Positions 25,527-34,910 of a stretch of DNA of 64,000 nt are shown one piece after another. The stretch covers positions 1-64,000 of the forward strand of contig JWIH01000020.1 in NCBI GenBank assembly GCA_000814665.1, read 5' to 3'. How positions within the stretch are numbered: the first letter of the stretch is position 1; every line of letters starts with the position of its first letter. The DNA is from Pseudoalteromonas flavipulchra NCIMB 2033 = ATCC BAA-314. GTDB lineage: Bacteria > Pseudomonadota > Gammaproteobacteria > Enterobacterales > Alteromonadaceae. A model generated the notes under the pieces. That model did no database searches and was not told where the DNA came from. It worked only from the letters and a program-made list of their open reading frames with translations. The translations under genes and the position numbers were made by a program.

Positions 25527-26510
25527 TTACCCTCTTAATTTTGTTCTTAGTACGAGACTTAGCTGAGCCACAAAAAGCAAGCCGAGTATCGCGAGGAGAG
25601 GAATATAAAACAGTGAAATCTTAGGACGGAAAGTCTGTGTTTCATCACTTATCGGCTCTAGCTCATCGAGCATAGCGTAGATCTGTTGTAGGCCTTCCAC
25701 GTCTTTTGCGCGAAAATATTGCCCACCAGTTTCTTTGGCGATATGTTGCAACGTTTTCTCGTCGATACTACTACCAGCCATAGAATTAAAACCAAATAAA
25801 CCAAAACCGCGTCTACCATCTGAGCCAACACCAACAGTATAAATCTTTATGCCTTCTTCTCGGGCTAAGATCAGTGCTTCTTCTGGTTGAAGGTTGCCCG
25901 CGGTGTTTTGACCGTCGGTCAGCAAAATCAAGATTTTGTTACTTTGTTCACGTTTACCAAAACGCTTTACCGACAAACCAATAGCATCGCCAATCGCTGT
26001 GGCGCGTCCAACTAAACCAATTTGTGCCTCACTAAGCATTTGGCTAACCGTCGCTAAATCTCGGGTGAGTGGCGTTTGCAAAAACGCGGTGTCACCAAAA
26101 AGAATAAGCCCCAGACGATCCCCTTGGCGCGCTTCGATAAAGTCGCTAACAACGGCTTTGACGACAGACAATCTGTCCACTAAGCGACCTTGGTATTCCA
26201 TATCTTGCTCTGTCATTGAAGCCGACAAGTCAACGGCAAGCATAATATCGCGTCCCTCGTTTGGCACAACGATTGGGTCGTCAAGCCAAGTCGGGTTTGC
26301 CGCTGCGGTTACCAGTAGTAGCCAGATGAGTGTTTCCACTAGGCTTACTTTTATGCGCTTATTGAGTTGATTTGTGCTCGCGAGTTGTAACTTTGCGGCA
26401 CTTGGCATACGAATATTGATGTTGGTCTGCGCGATACTCGGTTTAAACTTCGCAATTAGCCAAGGCAGAGGTAACAATAAAAAGGCAAAGGGCCAACTAA
26501 ACTCAAACAT
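25527..26510 (-). CDS. batA: BatA family VWA domain protein
   Basis: The protein is 327 aa. An N-terminal membrane segment (WPFAFLLLPLPWLIAKF) and a second at about 58-72 precede a von Willebrand A domain. The complete MIDAS is DLSAS at 94-98, with a later Thr in LTRDL and Asp in LTDGQNT. A C-terminal membrane helix is FYIPLLAILGLLFVAQLSLVL. It overlaps the DUF4381 gene by 8 bp and precedes BatB/C by 4 bp. It probably assembles with BatB on the periplasmic face or in the membrane, metal-dependently. Confidence 0.92.
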   Translation of the reverse strand: MFEFSWPFAFLLLPLPWLIAKFKPSIAQTNINIRMPSAAKLQLASTNQLNKRIKVSLVETLIWLLLVTAAANPTWLDDPIVVPNEGRDIMLAVDLSASMTEQDMEYQGRLVDRLSVVKAVVSDFIEARQGDRLGLILFGDTAFLQTPLTRDLATVSQMLSEAQIGLVGRATAIGDAIGLSVKRFGKREQSNKILILLTDGQNTAGNLQPEEALILAREEGIKIYTVGVGSDGRRGFGLFGFNSMAGSSIDEKTLQHIAKETGGQYFRAKDVEGLQQIYAMLDELEPISDETQTFRPKISLFYIPLLAILGLLFVAQLSLVLRTKLRG

Positions 26511-26934
26511 CGAGACGCTCCTTCACTTTGAAGGTATTAATCGCACGACATAGTTTATCGCTGAGTGCGGGGTCTTGAGTCGGAGCATATAACGAGTCGA
26601 GCTCTTGCTGAGTGAGTTCAACGCGTGTGAGTCTTGCTTGCAGCGTTAACCATTCTTGGCCCGATCTACTCGCAGCGGTATCACCGTAATAATGTTTTAC
26701 TAAACGTTTGAGTATGGTGTGTAATGCTTGGGCATTATCCTGCGAATGACTCAGTTTTACGGCTTCCTTTTTTGCTTTTAAAAATTGCTGGCGACGATAT
26801 AATAGCCAACACGTAGCCCCAAATATTGTGAGTAGAACACAAATGGCTCCCCACATTGGATAAGAAAATGGCCACCAGCTCACGCTTTGAGGGATGACCA
26901 CATCATTAAGCTGGTCGAGTGGATTGACTTGCAT
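26503..26934 (-). CDS. DUF4381 domain protein
   Basis: This 143-aa protein has one membrane helix (YPMWGAICVLLTIFGATCWLLY) after a short N-terminus. The helix is followed by a cytoplasmic helical region with YYGDTAASRSGQEWL. DUF4381 members are constant companions of MoxR/DUF58/BatA genes. The ATG directly abuts the stop of the DUF58 gene, whose last codons GAGGGGT serve as its Shine-Dalgarno. Function is unknown. Confidence 0.87.
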   Translation of the reverse strand: MQVNPLDQLNDVVIPQSVSWWPFSYPMWGAICVLLTIFGATCWLLYRRQQFLKAKKEAVKLSHSQDNAQALHTILKRLVKHYYGDTAASRSGQEWLTLQARLTRVELTQQELDSLYAPTQDPALSDKLCRAINTFKVKERLDV

Positions 26935-27888
26935 TTAACCCCTCATGATTTGTAATTCGATTGGTAATGACGCGTCGTACTTTTTTAACGACATACCAGA
27001 GCGCTTAAGTAGCGCTAATCTTCGATTGAAAAAGTCAGACGCATTTTGCGAGAATTTGTCTCTAAATTGCTTGTCCATCAAGGGCAATGTCCAGTTTTGT
27101 TCACCAGCTGAGACCTCAATCGCTTGACTGTATTCAGGCAGATGATGCTCAAAAGGATCGCTCACCATACAACCAATTACTTCGTTATGGCGAGCGGCGC
27201 GCTCTAGCAATTTAAAGCTTTCATCATTCAACTCCGTAAAGTCCGAAATGAGATAAATCAGGCTGCCGGGTTTGGCTAGATGCACAAGTCGTTTTAAATT
27301 CTCATTGAAACGATCCCCCGAGGAGTGAGTCTCTTTTTGAATTAATGCTTGTTCGTGTAGGGCACAAAACTGATGAGCTAGCGCAAGCACTCCTCGGTCG
27401 CGAGCAATCGGTTTTAGCTCGTGGTGATTGCTGTCATTAAATACCACACCACCAACACGGTCGCCGCGTTGGCATGCAGCCCAAGACACCAAAATGCCTA
27501 AGTGCGCCGCAAGCACCGATTTAAGTAACAGCTTTGAACCAAATAGCATGCTTGAGGAAAAGTCACAAAATACAAAAACGGGGCGTTCTTTCTCTTCTTG
27601 AAAGAGTTTCGTGTGTGCTTCACCGGTACGCGCGGTAACTCGCCAGTCAATCGCACGAATATCATCACCATATTGGTATTGTCTGACTTCAGCGAACTCC
27701 ATACCCCGACCTTTATGCGGTGCAAGGTATTGTCCTGATTGAGCACTTTTCACTTTTCCTCTCGGTTTGAGCGAAAGTAAATGCGCTTTGGACTTATAAA
27801 AAAGTAGCTCTTTCAGGCCGAGTTCGACACCATTACTGTGGCTTTCATTAAACCAGCTGGCTGAATTAAACTGCTTGATGTCGTTCAT
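26935..27888 (-). CDS. DUF58 domain protein of the MoxR-Bat operon
   Basis: The protein is about 317 aa, soluble. It contains the DUF58 core GRGMEFAEVRQYQYGDDIRAIDWRVTAR (the pattern R.Y..GDD.R.IDW..TAR), then a VWA-like domain with FCDFSSSM. It probably works with the MoxR ATPase as a client-binding factor, as is usual for this pairing. An in-frame TTG at 27906 overlaps moxR, but the ATG at 27888 starts MNDIKQFNSASW and is preferred; neither has a clear Shine-Dalgarno. Confidence 0.88.
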   Translation of the reverse strand: MNDIKQFNSASWFNESHSNGVELGLKELLFYKSKAHLLSLKPRGKVKSAQSGQYLAPHKGRGMEFAEVRQYQYGDDIRAIDWRVTARTGEAHTKLFQEEKERPVFVFCDFSSSMLFGSKLLLKSVLAAHLGILVSWAACQRGDRVGGVVFNDSNHHELKPIARDRGVLALAHQFCALHEQALIQKETHSSGDRFNENLKRLVHLAKPGSLIYLISDFTELNDESFKLLERAARHNEVIGCMVSDPFEHHLPEYSQAIEVSAGEQNWTLPLMDKQFRDKFSQNASDFFNRRLALLKRSGMSLKKYDASLPIELQIMRG

Positions 27889-27892
27889 AGTA

Positions 27893-28849
27893 TTATGGAA
27901 CAGCAACCAATTCTAAAATCTTACTGATCACCTGATCTTTGGTGATCCCATCCGCCTGTGCCTCATAACTCAGCACGATACGGTGGCGTAGCACGTTATG
28001 CACCACAGCTTGAATATCTTCTGGTGTGACAAAGTCTCTGCCTTGTAGCCACGCATGAGCACGAGAACATTTATCAAGCGCAATTGTAGCTCGAGGGCTC
28101 GCGCCATAATCAATCCAGCTTGCAAGCGTTGCATCAAAGCGTTGTGGTTGTCTGGTCGCAATAATCAATTGCACAAGGTATTGCTCCAGAGGCTCAGCAA
28201 GATGCATGCTTAGTACGGTTTTACGGGCCTCAAATAGGGTTGCTTGACTAATAGGTGTGAAGGTCGCTTGGTACTCCTCCAACGCCTCGCCACGAGTGAG
28301 GCGCAAAATATCTACCTCGGTTTCTGCATCCGGATAATCGATATTCAGATGGAGTAAAAAGCGGTCAAGCTGCGCTTCAGGTAGCGGGTATGTACCTTCT
28401 TGTTCAAGCGGGTTTTGCGTTGCCATTACCATAAATAGCTCAGGTAACGGATACGTTGTTTTGCCAACGGTTATTTGGCGTTCGGCCATTGCTTCTAGTA
28501 GTGCTGATTGCACTTTGGCTGGCGCTCGGTTGATTTCGTCAGCCAAAATCAAATGATGAAAAAGCGGGCCTTTCTCAAATACAAATTCATTGGTTTGTTG
28601 GCGATAGATATCTGTACCAGTTACATCAGAAGGCAATAAGTCAGGGGTAAATTGGACGCGTTGGAAGCTCCCTTCAATGCCTTTAGCCAGCGCATTTACT
28701 GCACGGGTCTTAGCTAGACCTGGGGGGCCTTCAACCAATAAATGACCATCTGCTAAAAGCGCGATAAGCAAGGATTCGGTCAGTGCACTTTGTCCTAAAA
28801 TTTGGGTATCTAAATATTCTTTTAGTTGAGAAAACTCGTTTACTGCCAT
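27893..28849 (-). CDS. MoxR family AAA+ ATPase
   Basis: This is a cytosolic AAA+ ATPase of 318 aa. Walker A GPPGLAKT is at 41-48, Walker B LILADEINRAP at 100-110, and the sensor region MVMATQNPLEQEGTYPLPEAQLDRF is characteristic of MoxR. MoxR proteins act as chaperones that insert cofactors or remodel VWA proteins. It is the first gene of the six-gene moxR-DUF58-DUF4381-batA-batBC-batD operon, whose genes all overlap or nearly touch. It is divergent from fadI. Confidence 0.92.
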   Translation of the reverse strand: MAVNEFSQLKEYLDTQILGQSALTESLLIALLADGHLLVEGPPGLAKTRAVNALAKGIEGSFQRVQFTPDLLPSDVTGTDIYRQQTNEFVFEKGPLFHHLILADEINRAPAKVQSALLEAMAERQITVGKTTYPLPELFMVMATQNPLEQEGTYPLPEAQLDRFLLHLNIDYPDAETEVDILRLTRGEALEEYQATFTPISQATLFEARKTVLSMHLAEPLEQYLVQLIIATRQPQRFDATLASWIDYGASPRATIALDKCSRAHAWLQGRDFVTPEDIQAVVHNVLRHRIVLSYEAQADGITKDQVISKILELVAVP

Positions 28850-29042
28850 GAGACTGCCTTTTAAGCCGACAAAAATAAAAATAGTTATATGGACGCGGAA
28901 TGAATAATCAAGTTGATTAGACCCATAATTTTAGAAAAGTTCATAAATTTTAAATAACAATTTCAAATACTTTGAGATTGCTTGAAAAAGCATCTAAAGT
29001 TGGTTTTCACGGTTTAAAAAGCAGCCATTTCGTGCTTTGCTA

Positions 29043-29071
29043 TTGGCAACTTCGATTTGGTTGTTTAGAAT
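29043..29071 (+). promoter_or_regulatory. candidate sigma-70 promoter of fadIJ
   Basis: TTGGCA (29043-29048) and TAGAAT (29066-29071) are separated by 17 bp, close to consensus. The predicted start near 29078 would lie just upstream of the FadR-type palindrome. Confidence 0.6.
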
Positions 29072-29083
29072 CGGAGGAAATTA

Positions 29084-29098
29084 ACAGGTCAGACCTGT
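29084..29098. promoter_or_regulatory. FadR-type operator upstream of fadI
   Basis: ACAGGTCAGACCTGT is a perfect palindrome around a central A. It contains GGTCNGACC, the core of the gammaproteobacterial FadR site. It lies just after the predicted start of transcription and 19 bp before the fadI ATG, a position where binding would block transcription until long-chain acyl-CoA releases the repressor. Confidence 0.8.
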
Positions 29099-29117
29099 CA
29101 GCGGGAGAGCAAAATTC

Positions 29118-30428
29118 ATGTCTGAACAAAACATACTAAAAACATCAAAAGGCGACCGAATCGCTATCGTGAGCGGCCTGCGTACGCCATTCGCAAAGCA
29201 AGCTACCGCTTTTCACCACGTTCCAGCCCTAGATTTAGGCAAAATCGTCGTCAACGAAATGCTTGAGCGTTTGAACTTCGATCGTAAAGAAATCGACCAA
29301 CTGGTATTCGGCCAAGTTGTACAAATGCCGGAAGCACCAAACATTGCGCGTGAAATCGTGCTTGGTACTGGCATGCCAGTTTCTGTTGACGCTTACTCTG
29401 TATCACGTGCATGCGCAACCAGTTTCCAAGCGATTGCTAACGTTGCAGAGAGCATTATTTCAGGCCAAGTGAGTGTCGGTGTTGCTGGTGGTGCGGATTC
29501 TTCATCAGTGCTACCGATCGGCGTGAGCAAAAAGCTTGCAGGTAGCCTTGTTGACTTGAACAAAGCACGTACGCTTAAGCAGCGTTTACAGATTTTCTCA
29601 AAGCTAAGACTCAAAGACTTACTGCCAGTGCCACCGGCAGTTGCAGAATATTCAACTGGCTTATCAATGGGGCAAACGGCTGAGCAAATGGCTAAGACTC
29701 ATGGGATCAGCCGTGCAGATCAAGATGCGATGGCGCACCGCTCACATACCTTAGCTGCAAAAGCGTGGTCGGAAGGCTTATTAAACAATGAAGTAATGAC
29801 TGCCCATGTTGAGCCATATAAAAGCTTTATTGATAAAGATAATAACATCCGTGAAAACTCCTCATTGGAAAGCTACGCCAAGTTAAAGCCTGTATTTGAC
29901 AGACAGCACGGCTCAGTAACAGCAGCAAATGCAACGCCACTGACTGATGGTGCAGCGGCAGTATTAATGATGAGCGAAAGCAAAGCCAAAGCGCTTGGCT
30001 ACGATATCTTAGGTTATGTGCGTAGTTTCGCCTTCTCTGCAATCGGCGTACACGAAGATATGTTGATGGGTCCTGCACATTCAACGCCTGTAGCTCTTGA
30101 CCGTGCGGGTATTACCCTTGCTGATCTTGACCTGATAGAAATGCATGAAGCTTTCGCAGCGCAAGCGCTGTCCAATATGAAAATGTTTGGCTCAGACAAA
30201 TTCGCGCAAGAAAAACTTGGCCGCAGTAAAGCAATTGGCGAAATCGACATGGATAAGTTTAACGTGCTTGGTGGTTCACTTGCATATGGTCACCCATTCG
30301 CAGCAACCGGCGCACGCTTGATCACGCAAAGCCTACATGAGCTTAAGCGCCGCGGCGGTGGTCTTGCATTGACAACAGCCTGTGCTGCAGGTGGTCTTGG
30401 AGCAGCATTCGTATTGGAGAGCGCATAA
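29118..30428 (+). CDS. fadI: 3-ketoacyl-CoA thiolase FadI
   Basis: FadI catalyses the last step of fatty-acid beta-oxidation, cleaving 3-ketoacyl-CoA with CoA to acetyl-CoA and a shortened acyl-CoA. The protein is 436 aa. Nucleophile Cys99 lies in [11 protein letters not shown], the catalytic His in MHEAFAA near 340, and the second Cys region is TACAAGGLG near the C-terminus, with [11 protein letters not shown] before it. The opening [19 protein letters not shown] is the FadI rather than FadA type. GGGAGAG is a good Shine-Dalgarno. Its stop overlaps the fadJ start (TAATG), so FadI and FadJ are made together as the trifunctional complex. Confidence 0.96.
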   Translation: MSEQNILKTSKGDRIAIVSGLRTPFAKQATAFHHVPALDLGKIVVNEMLERLNFDRKEIDQLVFGQVVQMPEAPNIAREIVLGTGMPVSVDAYSVSRACATSFQAIANVAESIISGQVSVGVAGGADSSSVLPIGVSKKLAGSLVDLNKARTLKQRLQIFSKLRLKDLLPVPPAVAEYSTGLSMGQTAEQMAKTHGISRADQDAMAHRSHTLAAKAWSEGLLNNEVMTAHVEPYKSFIDKDNNIRENSSLESYAKLKPVFDRQHGSVTAANATPLTDGAAAVLMMSESKAKALGYDILGYVRSFAFSAIGVHEDMLMGPAHSTPVALDRAGITLADLDLIEMHEAFAAQALSNMKMFGSDKFAQEKLGRSKAIGEIDMDKFNVLGGSLAYGHPFAATGARLITQSLHELKRRGGGLALTTACAAGGLGAAFVLESA

Positions 30429-32530
30429 TGTCAGTATTTTCTTATGAATTAAACGACCATAAAGTCGCCATCGTCACAATCGACGTGCCGGGCGAAAAAA
30501 TGAACACCCTACGTGATACATTTGCTGATGAATTATTAGAGATCATCGCAAAGAGTAAGCAAGACGACGTAACGGGTATGGTTTTTATCAGTGGTAAAGA
30601 CGATAATTTTATCGCTGGTGCAGACATTAAAATGCTAGACAGCGCGAAAACCCGTGAAGATGCGTTAGCGATTTCGGAAATGTGTCATAAAACCTTCTTT
30701 AAATTGACTGATTTACCATTCCCGACCGTTGCTGCGATCCACGGTGTAGCACTGGGTGGTGGCTTGGAGTTTGCGCTGGCTTGTGATTACCGTGTATGTA
30801 CTGAAGACAGCAAGACTAAATTGGGTCTTCCAGAAGTACAGCTTGGTCTATTGCCAGGCGGTGGCGGTACACAGCGTCTACCGAAATTAGTTGGTATTCA
30901 AAAAGCACTTGAATGGATGCTAACTGGTAAACAAGTTCGACCTAAGCAAGCGAAAAAAGCGGGCTTAGTTGACGATTCCGTGCCGCACAGTATTTTACTC
31001 GACGTAGCGGTGAAGCTTGCCAGAAAAGGTAAGCCTAAGCCTCGCAAACCGAAATTAGACAAAATTAGTCAGTTGCTAGAGTCTAACCCGTTCGGACGCA
31101 ATATCATTTTCAAAAAAGCACAAGAAAATGTTGAGAAGAAAACGGGTGGTCACTACCCAGCGCCGCTCGCTATCATCAAAGCGGTACGTGCATCTGTAGA
31201 GCTGGACAAGCTTAAAGGTTATAAAACCGAAGCCGAGGGTTTTGCTGATTTAGTGATGTCTGAAGTATCGCGCTCGCTACGTGGGATTTTCTTTGCGACA
31301 ACGGAAATGAAAAAGGATTTCCAAGGTGAAGATCTTGCTCCTGTGAAGCGTGTTGCAGTGCTAGGTGGTGGCTTAATGGGCGCAGGTATTACCCATGTTA
31401 GTGCGGTTAAAGCAGGCACACCAGTACGTATTAAAGATGTTGCGCATCAGGGCATTAGCAACGCATTAAATTACAGCTATAAGATCCTAACTCAACGCCG
31501 AAAGCGTCGTATTATTTCAAAGGCAGAGATGCAGTCAACTTTGAATATGATCACGGGGACAACAGATTACTCTGGTTTTAAACACACAGACATGGTGATT
31601 GAAGCCGTATTTGAAGACTTAGACCTTAAACAGTCGATGGTGGCGGATATTGAACGCGAATGTAGTGAGAGCACGATATTTGCAAGTAATACGTCATCAT
31701 TACCAATCGGCCAAATCGCGGCAAAAGCGACGCGTCCTGAAAACGTAATTGGTTTGCATTATTTCTCACCAGTAGAAAAAATGCCGCTGGTGGAGATCAT
31801 TCCGCACGAGACCACCAGTGATGAGGTTATTGCGCGCACTGTGGCTTTTGCTCGTAAGCAAGGGAAAACCCCAATCGTCGTAAAAGACAAAGCTGGTTTT
31901 TACGTAAACCGTATTCTGGCGCCTTATGTCAACGAAGCGGCAAATCTTTTGCTTGCCGGTGAGCCGATAGAAAAAATCGATCAAGCCTTGGTTGAGTTTG
32001 GTTTCCCTGTTGGTCCTCTTGCGCTTCTTGATGAAGTAGGTGTAGACATTGGTTCTAAGATAGCGCCAATCCTAGAAAAAGAATTAGGTGCTCGCTTTAA
32101 GGCGCCGGATGCTTTTGCACGTATGATAGATAGCAAACGTCTAGGTCGCAAATCTGGTCGTGGTTTCTACACCTATGAAGGTAAAAAAGGCAAGCAAGTG
32201 GACGAGTCAGTTTATGAGTTACTCGGTGTCACGCCTTCTCCTAAATTGAATAAACAAGAAATTGCGAACCGCTGCGTTGCACAGATGCTCAATGAGGCTG
32301 CGCGCTGTCTTGATGAAGGTATTATTCGTAATGCAAGAGATGGTGATATTGGTGCTATTTTTGGCATTGGTTTCCCTCCATTCTTGGGCGGCCCATTTAG
32401 TTATATGGACAAAAAAGGCGCCAATAAGGTGTGTTCAGAGCTATCAACATACGCTGCTGACAACCCTGTATTTACACCTGCGGAGCCGCTACTTGCTATG
32501 GCCGAAGAAGGCAAAGCTTATTACGAGTAA
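30428..32530 (+). CDS. fadJ: fatty acid oxidation complex subunit alpha FadJ
   Basis: This is a multifunctional beta-oxidation enzyme of 700 aa. The N-terminal enoyl-CoA hydratase/isomerase domain (1-190) has IAGADIKML, HGVALGGGLEFALACDYR and the Glu in GLPEVQLGLLPGGGG. The 3-hydroxyacyl-CoA dehydrogenase domain starts at about 308 with the NAD loop VAVLGGGLMGAGI, then GLHYFSPVEKMPLVEII. The C-terminal dehydrogenase domain continues to the end. It pairs with FadI. The gene is immediately downstream and translationally coupled, so it shares the FadR-type operator. Confidence 0.96.
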   Translation: MSVFSYELNDHKVAIVTIDVPGEKMNTLRDTFADELLEIIAKSKQDDVTGMVFISGKDDNFIAGADIKMLDSAKTREDALAISEMCHKTFFKLTDLPFPTVAAIHGVALGGGLEFALACDYRVCTEDSKTKLGLPEVQLGLLPGGGGTQRLPKLVGIQKALEWMLTGKQVRPKQAKKAGLVDDSVPHSILLDVAVKLARKGKPKPRKPKLDKISQLLESNPFGRNIIFKKAQENVEKKTGGHYPAPLAIIKAVRASVELDKLKGYKTEAEGFADLVMSEVSRSLRGIFFATTEMKKDFQGEDLAPVKRVAVLGGGLMGAGITHVSAVKAGTPVRIKDVAHQGISNALNYSYKILTQRRKRRIISKAEMQSTLNMITGTTDYSGFKHTDMVIEAVFEDLDLKQSMVADIERECSESTIFASNTSSLPIGQIAAKATRPENVIGLHYFSPVEKMPLVEIIPHETTSDEVIARTVAFARKQGKTPIVVKDKAGFYVNRILAPYVNEAANLLLAGEPIEKIDQALVEFGFPVGPLALLDEVGVDIGSKIAPILEKELGARFKAPDAFARMIDSKRLGRKSGRGFYTYEGKKGKQVDESVYELLGVTPSPKLNKQEIANRCVAQMLNEAARCLDEGIIRNARDGDIGAIFGIGFPPFLGGPFSYMDKKGANKVCSELSTYAADNPVFTPAEPLLAMAEEGKAYYE

Positions 32531-32568
32531 CGATACCAATTTATCTTAATTGAAAATATCCTATCTGT

Positions 32569-32592
32569 AAGCCGCTGTAATGCGGCTTTTTT
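32569..32592 (+). terminator. terminator of fadIJ
   Basis: AGCCGC (32570-32575) pairs with GCGGCT (32582-32587) around TGTAAT, followed by a T run. It lies about 40 bp after fadJ. Confidence 0.85.
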
Positions 32593-32734
32593 CGTTCTCT
32601 GGTCTAGACTTAATAGCTGTAATGGTATGTAACTTTTGTACCATCGACATGGATTCTACAGCACCTAGACGGCCTCTAATTTCTTCTTTTGCACACTTCG
32701 CTCTAGGATTTGCTGAATTTGGACAGCAGAGTAT

Positions 32735-34267
32735 ATGAATAAACGTATCTTTTTGCAGATCAGCGGGTTAGTTATTTTTACTATTTTGGTGAGTGGTGGC
32801 CTATTTTATTGGTCCACTTTGTTAAACCACTCCATTTCTTCATTTCATCAGTCATGGCAATCAGAAACGGAAGTTGCAATTAAGCGTGCTGAACTGCTAG
32901 CTGAGCTTGAGCGTAGCTTTGGTTATAACGGCTTTATTCATCACTTCAAAAATTATGTACTACGCCAAGACGAGATTTATTACGAACAGGCTTTAGCTGA
33001 TGTTGAAGCGACCAAAGCGACAATCCTAAAATTGCAAAGTACGGCGCTAAGCAGCCAAGAGACAAAGGCATTAGCCGTTATTCAACACACCTTTGATGAA
33101 TATACACAAATGCTTGCGCTTGCTAAGTCAAAATTCACATCGAAAAGGCTGAGCTCTGAGGCTGTGGATCGTTTAGTGAAAGTAGATGACACGGACGCAG
33201 AAGCTGCATTTAATTATTTGCGTAAGTCGATTGGAAAGAAATTTGAGTTTGCAAAGCAAAACCAATCGGTAAAGCTTGCTCAAACCCAAGAGTTGAGTAA
33301 CACCGGTGTATTGTTGCTACTACCAATAGTCTTGTTGTTTGCTTGCTTAAACATTTTTACGCTCATTTTTGTGGTTAAACTTATCAACGAAAAGCGAAAG
33401 TTATTCAACTCTACTCCTGATGCCATTTTATATTGTGATAAAGACGGTAGGCTTACAGAGGTCAATAAGGCCTGTACAGATTTATTTGGGTATCAGCCTC
33501 AAGAGCTATTAGGTATGCGGGTTGAAGACCTCATTCCAGAGCGGTTTACCGGTAAACATGTCGTGGACAGAGAGAAGTTCCAGGGCACTTCTACCATGCG
33601 TAGGGTGACGCATGATGGTCTAAAAATTGTAGGGCGGCACCAATCAGGTGTAGAGATCCCAGTAGATATCGCGTTATCCACGGTGTCCGTCTCTAAAAAT
33701 GATGTTTTTATTGCAGTGATCCGAGATTTACGTCAAGAACAAGAATTGAAGAACCGAGCTGAACTGGATTTCTTAACTCAGGTTATGAATCGCAGAAAGA
33801 TTGAAGCGCTGCTGAAAGAAGAAGTGCAGCGGGCCATACGTTATCATCGAGCGCTATCGCTACTGGTAATCGACGTTGATCATTTTAAACAGCTTAATGA
33901 CACCGCAGGACATCAAGATGGTGATAATGCATTGAAGGAAGTTGGGCAGTTTCTAAGAGAGCAAGCACGCCCAAGCGACCATATTGGACGATGGGGCGGT
34001 GATGAATTTGTAATTATCTGCCCCGAGACTAGACCGGATGCTGCGCTTAATTTTGCACAACGACTGGTACATGAATTTACTCGTTTCACCAGTTTTGGAC
34101 TGACATTCAGCATTGGCGTGGCAGGATATGAGCTTATTGGTGAAAGCTTTAATCACAAACGATGTTTTGAAGAAGCTGACTTAGCCCTATATGAGTCGAA
34201 AAAGTCAGGTCGAGATCGTGCTTCGCTTTATATCGCGCCACGCAGCTCTTTGGACAAAAAGGCATAG
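32735..34267 (+). CDS. membrane PAS-GGDEF diguanylate cyclase
   Basis: This 510-aa signalling protein makes cyclic di-GMP. Membrane helices at about 5-28 and 190-215 enclose a helical periplasmic sensor region (about 30-188). A PAS domain follows at about 220-330 (LFNSTPDAILYCDKDGRLTEVN). The GGDEF domain has active-site GGDEF at 421-425. The inhibitory RxxD (RPSD, 412-415) lies exactly five residues before it, so product inhibition is expected. No EAL domain is present. The ligand of the sensor region is unknown. The gene stands alone. Confidence 0.93.
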   Translation: MNKRIFLQISGLVIFTILVSGGLFYWSTLLNHSISSFHQSWQSETEVAIKRAELLAELERSFGYNGFIHHFKNYVLRQDEIYYEQALADVEATKATILKLQSTALSSQETKALAVIQHTFDEYTQMLALAKSKFTSKRLSSEAVDRLVKVDDTDAEAAFNYLRKSIGKKFEFAKQNQSVKLAQTQELSNTGVLLLLPIVLLFACLNIFTLIFVVKLINEKRKLFNSTPDAILYCDKDGRLTEVNKACTDLFGYQPQELLGMRVEDLIPERFTGKHVVDREKFQGTSTMRRVTHDGLKIVGRHQSGVEIPVDIALSTVSVSKNDVFIAVIRDLRQEQELKNRAELDFLTQVMNRRKIEALLKEEVQRAIRYHRALSLLVIDVDHFKQLNDTAGHQDGDNALKEVGQFLREQARPSDHIGRWGGDEFVIICPETRPDAALNFAQRLVHEFTRFTSFGLTFSIGVAGYELIGESFNHKRCFEEADLALYESKKSGRDRASLYIAPRSSLDKKA

Positions 34268-34343
34268 TCTAAAACGAGATCTTTTACTTTAGCCGCTAAA
34301 AACCTTACAATTTGCGCCCAGTTTAGACTTGTGGCGGATGTTG

Positions 34344-34910
34344 ATGCATAAAATAGAAGACCTCATTGCTGTTTTTAATGGGTTATTCCTGCACACGCTC
34401 AACACTGAGCTGGTAGTGGGCGACGACGAACCTATCTATTTACCTGCAAATGAATCATACCCTCATCATCGCATTATTTTTGCTCATGGCTTTTATGCTA
34501 GTGCTTTGCATGAAGTTGCGCACTGGCTTGTTGCGGGTGAAGCGCGTCGTCAACTCGAAGATTACGGCTACTGGTATTGTCCTGATGGACGAGATAAAGC
34601 GCAGCAGCTCGAATTTGAAAAAGTGGAAGTGAAACCACAAGCGATTGAGTGGGCGTTAAGCGTCGCAGCTGGTTTTTCATTTAATGTTTCCGTTGATAAC
34701 CTCAACGGTGAACAAACTTGCCGTTTCAGCTTTCAACAACGGGTGCATCAGCAAGTGCTAGTTTTATTAGAAAGCGGATTTAACACCAGAACGACTCAAC
34801 TACTCAACGCATTAAGCAATTTTTATAATACACCTTGGCCTTTACGCCAGCAGCAATTTAACTGGGATATCCCGACAGAGCTAAGCATGGAGTTTGACGA
34901 TGCAATTTAA
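34344..34910 (+). CDS. epmC: elongation factor P hydroxylase
   Basis: EpmC (YfcM) hydroxylates the beta-lysyl-lysine of elongation factor P. The protein is about 188 aa. The metal-binding motif HEVAHW is at 56-61, flanked by FAHGFYASAL and the very conserved GYWYCPDGRDK; VEVKPQAIEW follows. Strong overall similarity to E. coli YfcM is evident from memory. In-frame starts at 34329 (TTG), 34338 and 34344 are possible, and the last gives MHKIEDLI. Its stop overlaps the next gene by 11 bp. Confidence 0.92.
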   Translation: MHKIEDLIAVFNGLFLHTLNTELVVGDDEPIYLPANESYPHHRIIFAHGFYASALHEVAHWLVAGEARRQLEDYGYWYCPDGRDKAQQLEFEKVEVKPQAIEWALSVAAGFSFNVSVDNLNGEQTCRFSFQQRVHQQVLVLLESGFNTRTTQLLNALSNFYNTPWPLRQQQFNWDIPTELSMEFDDAI

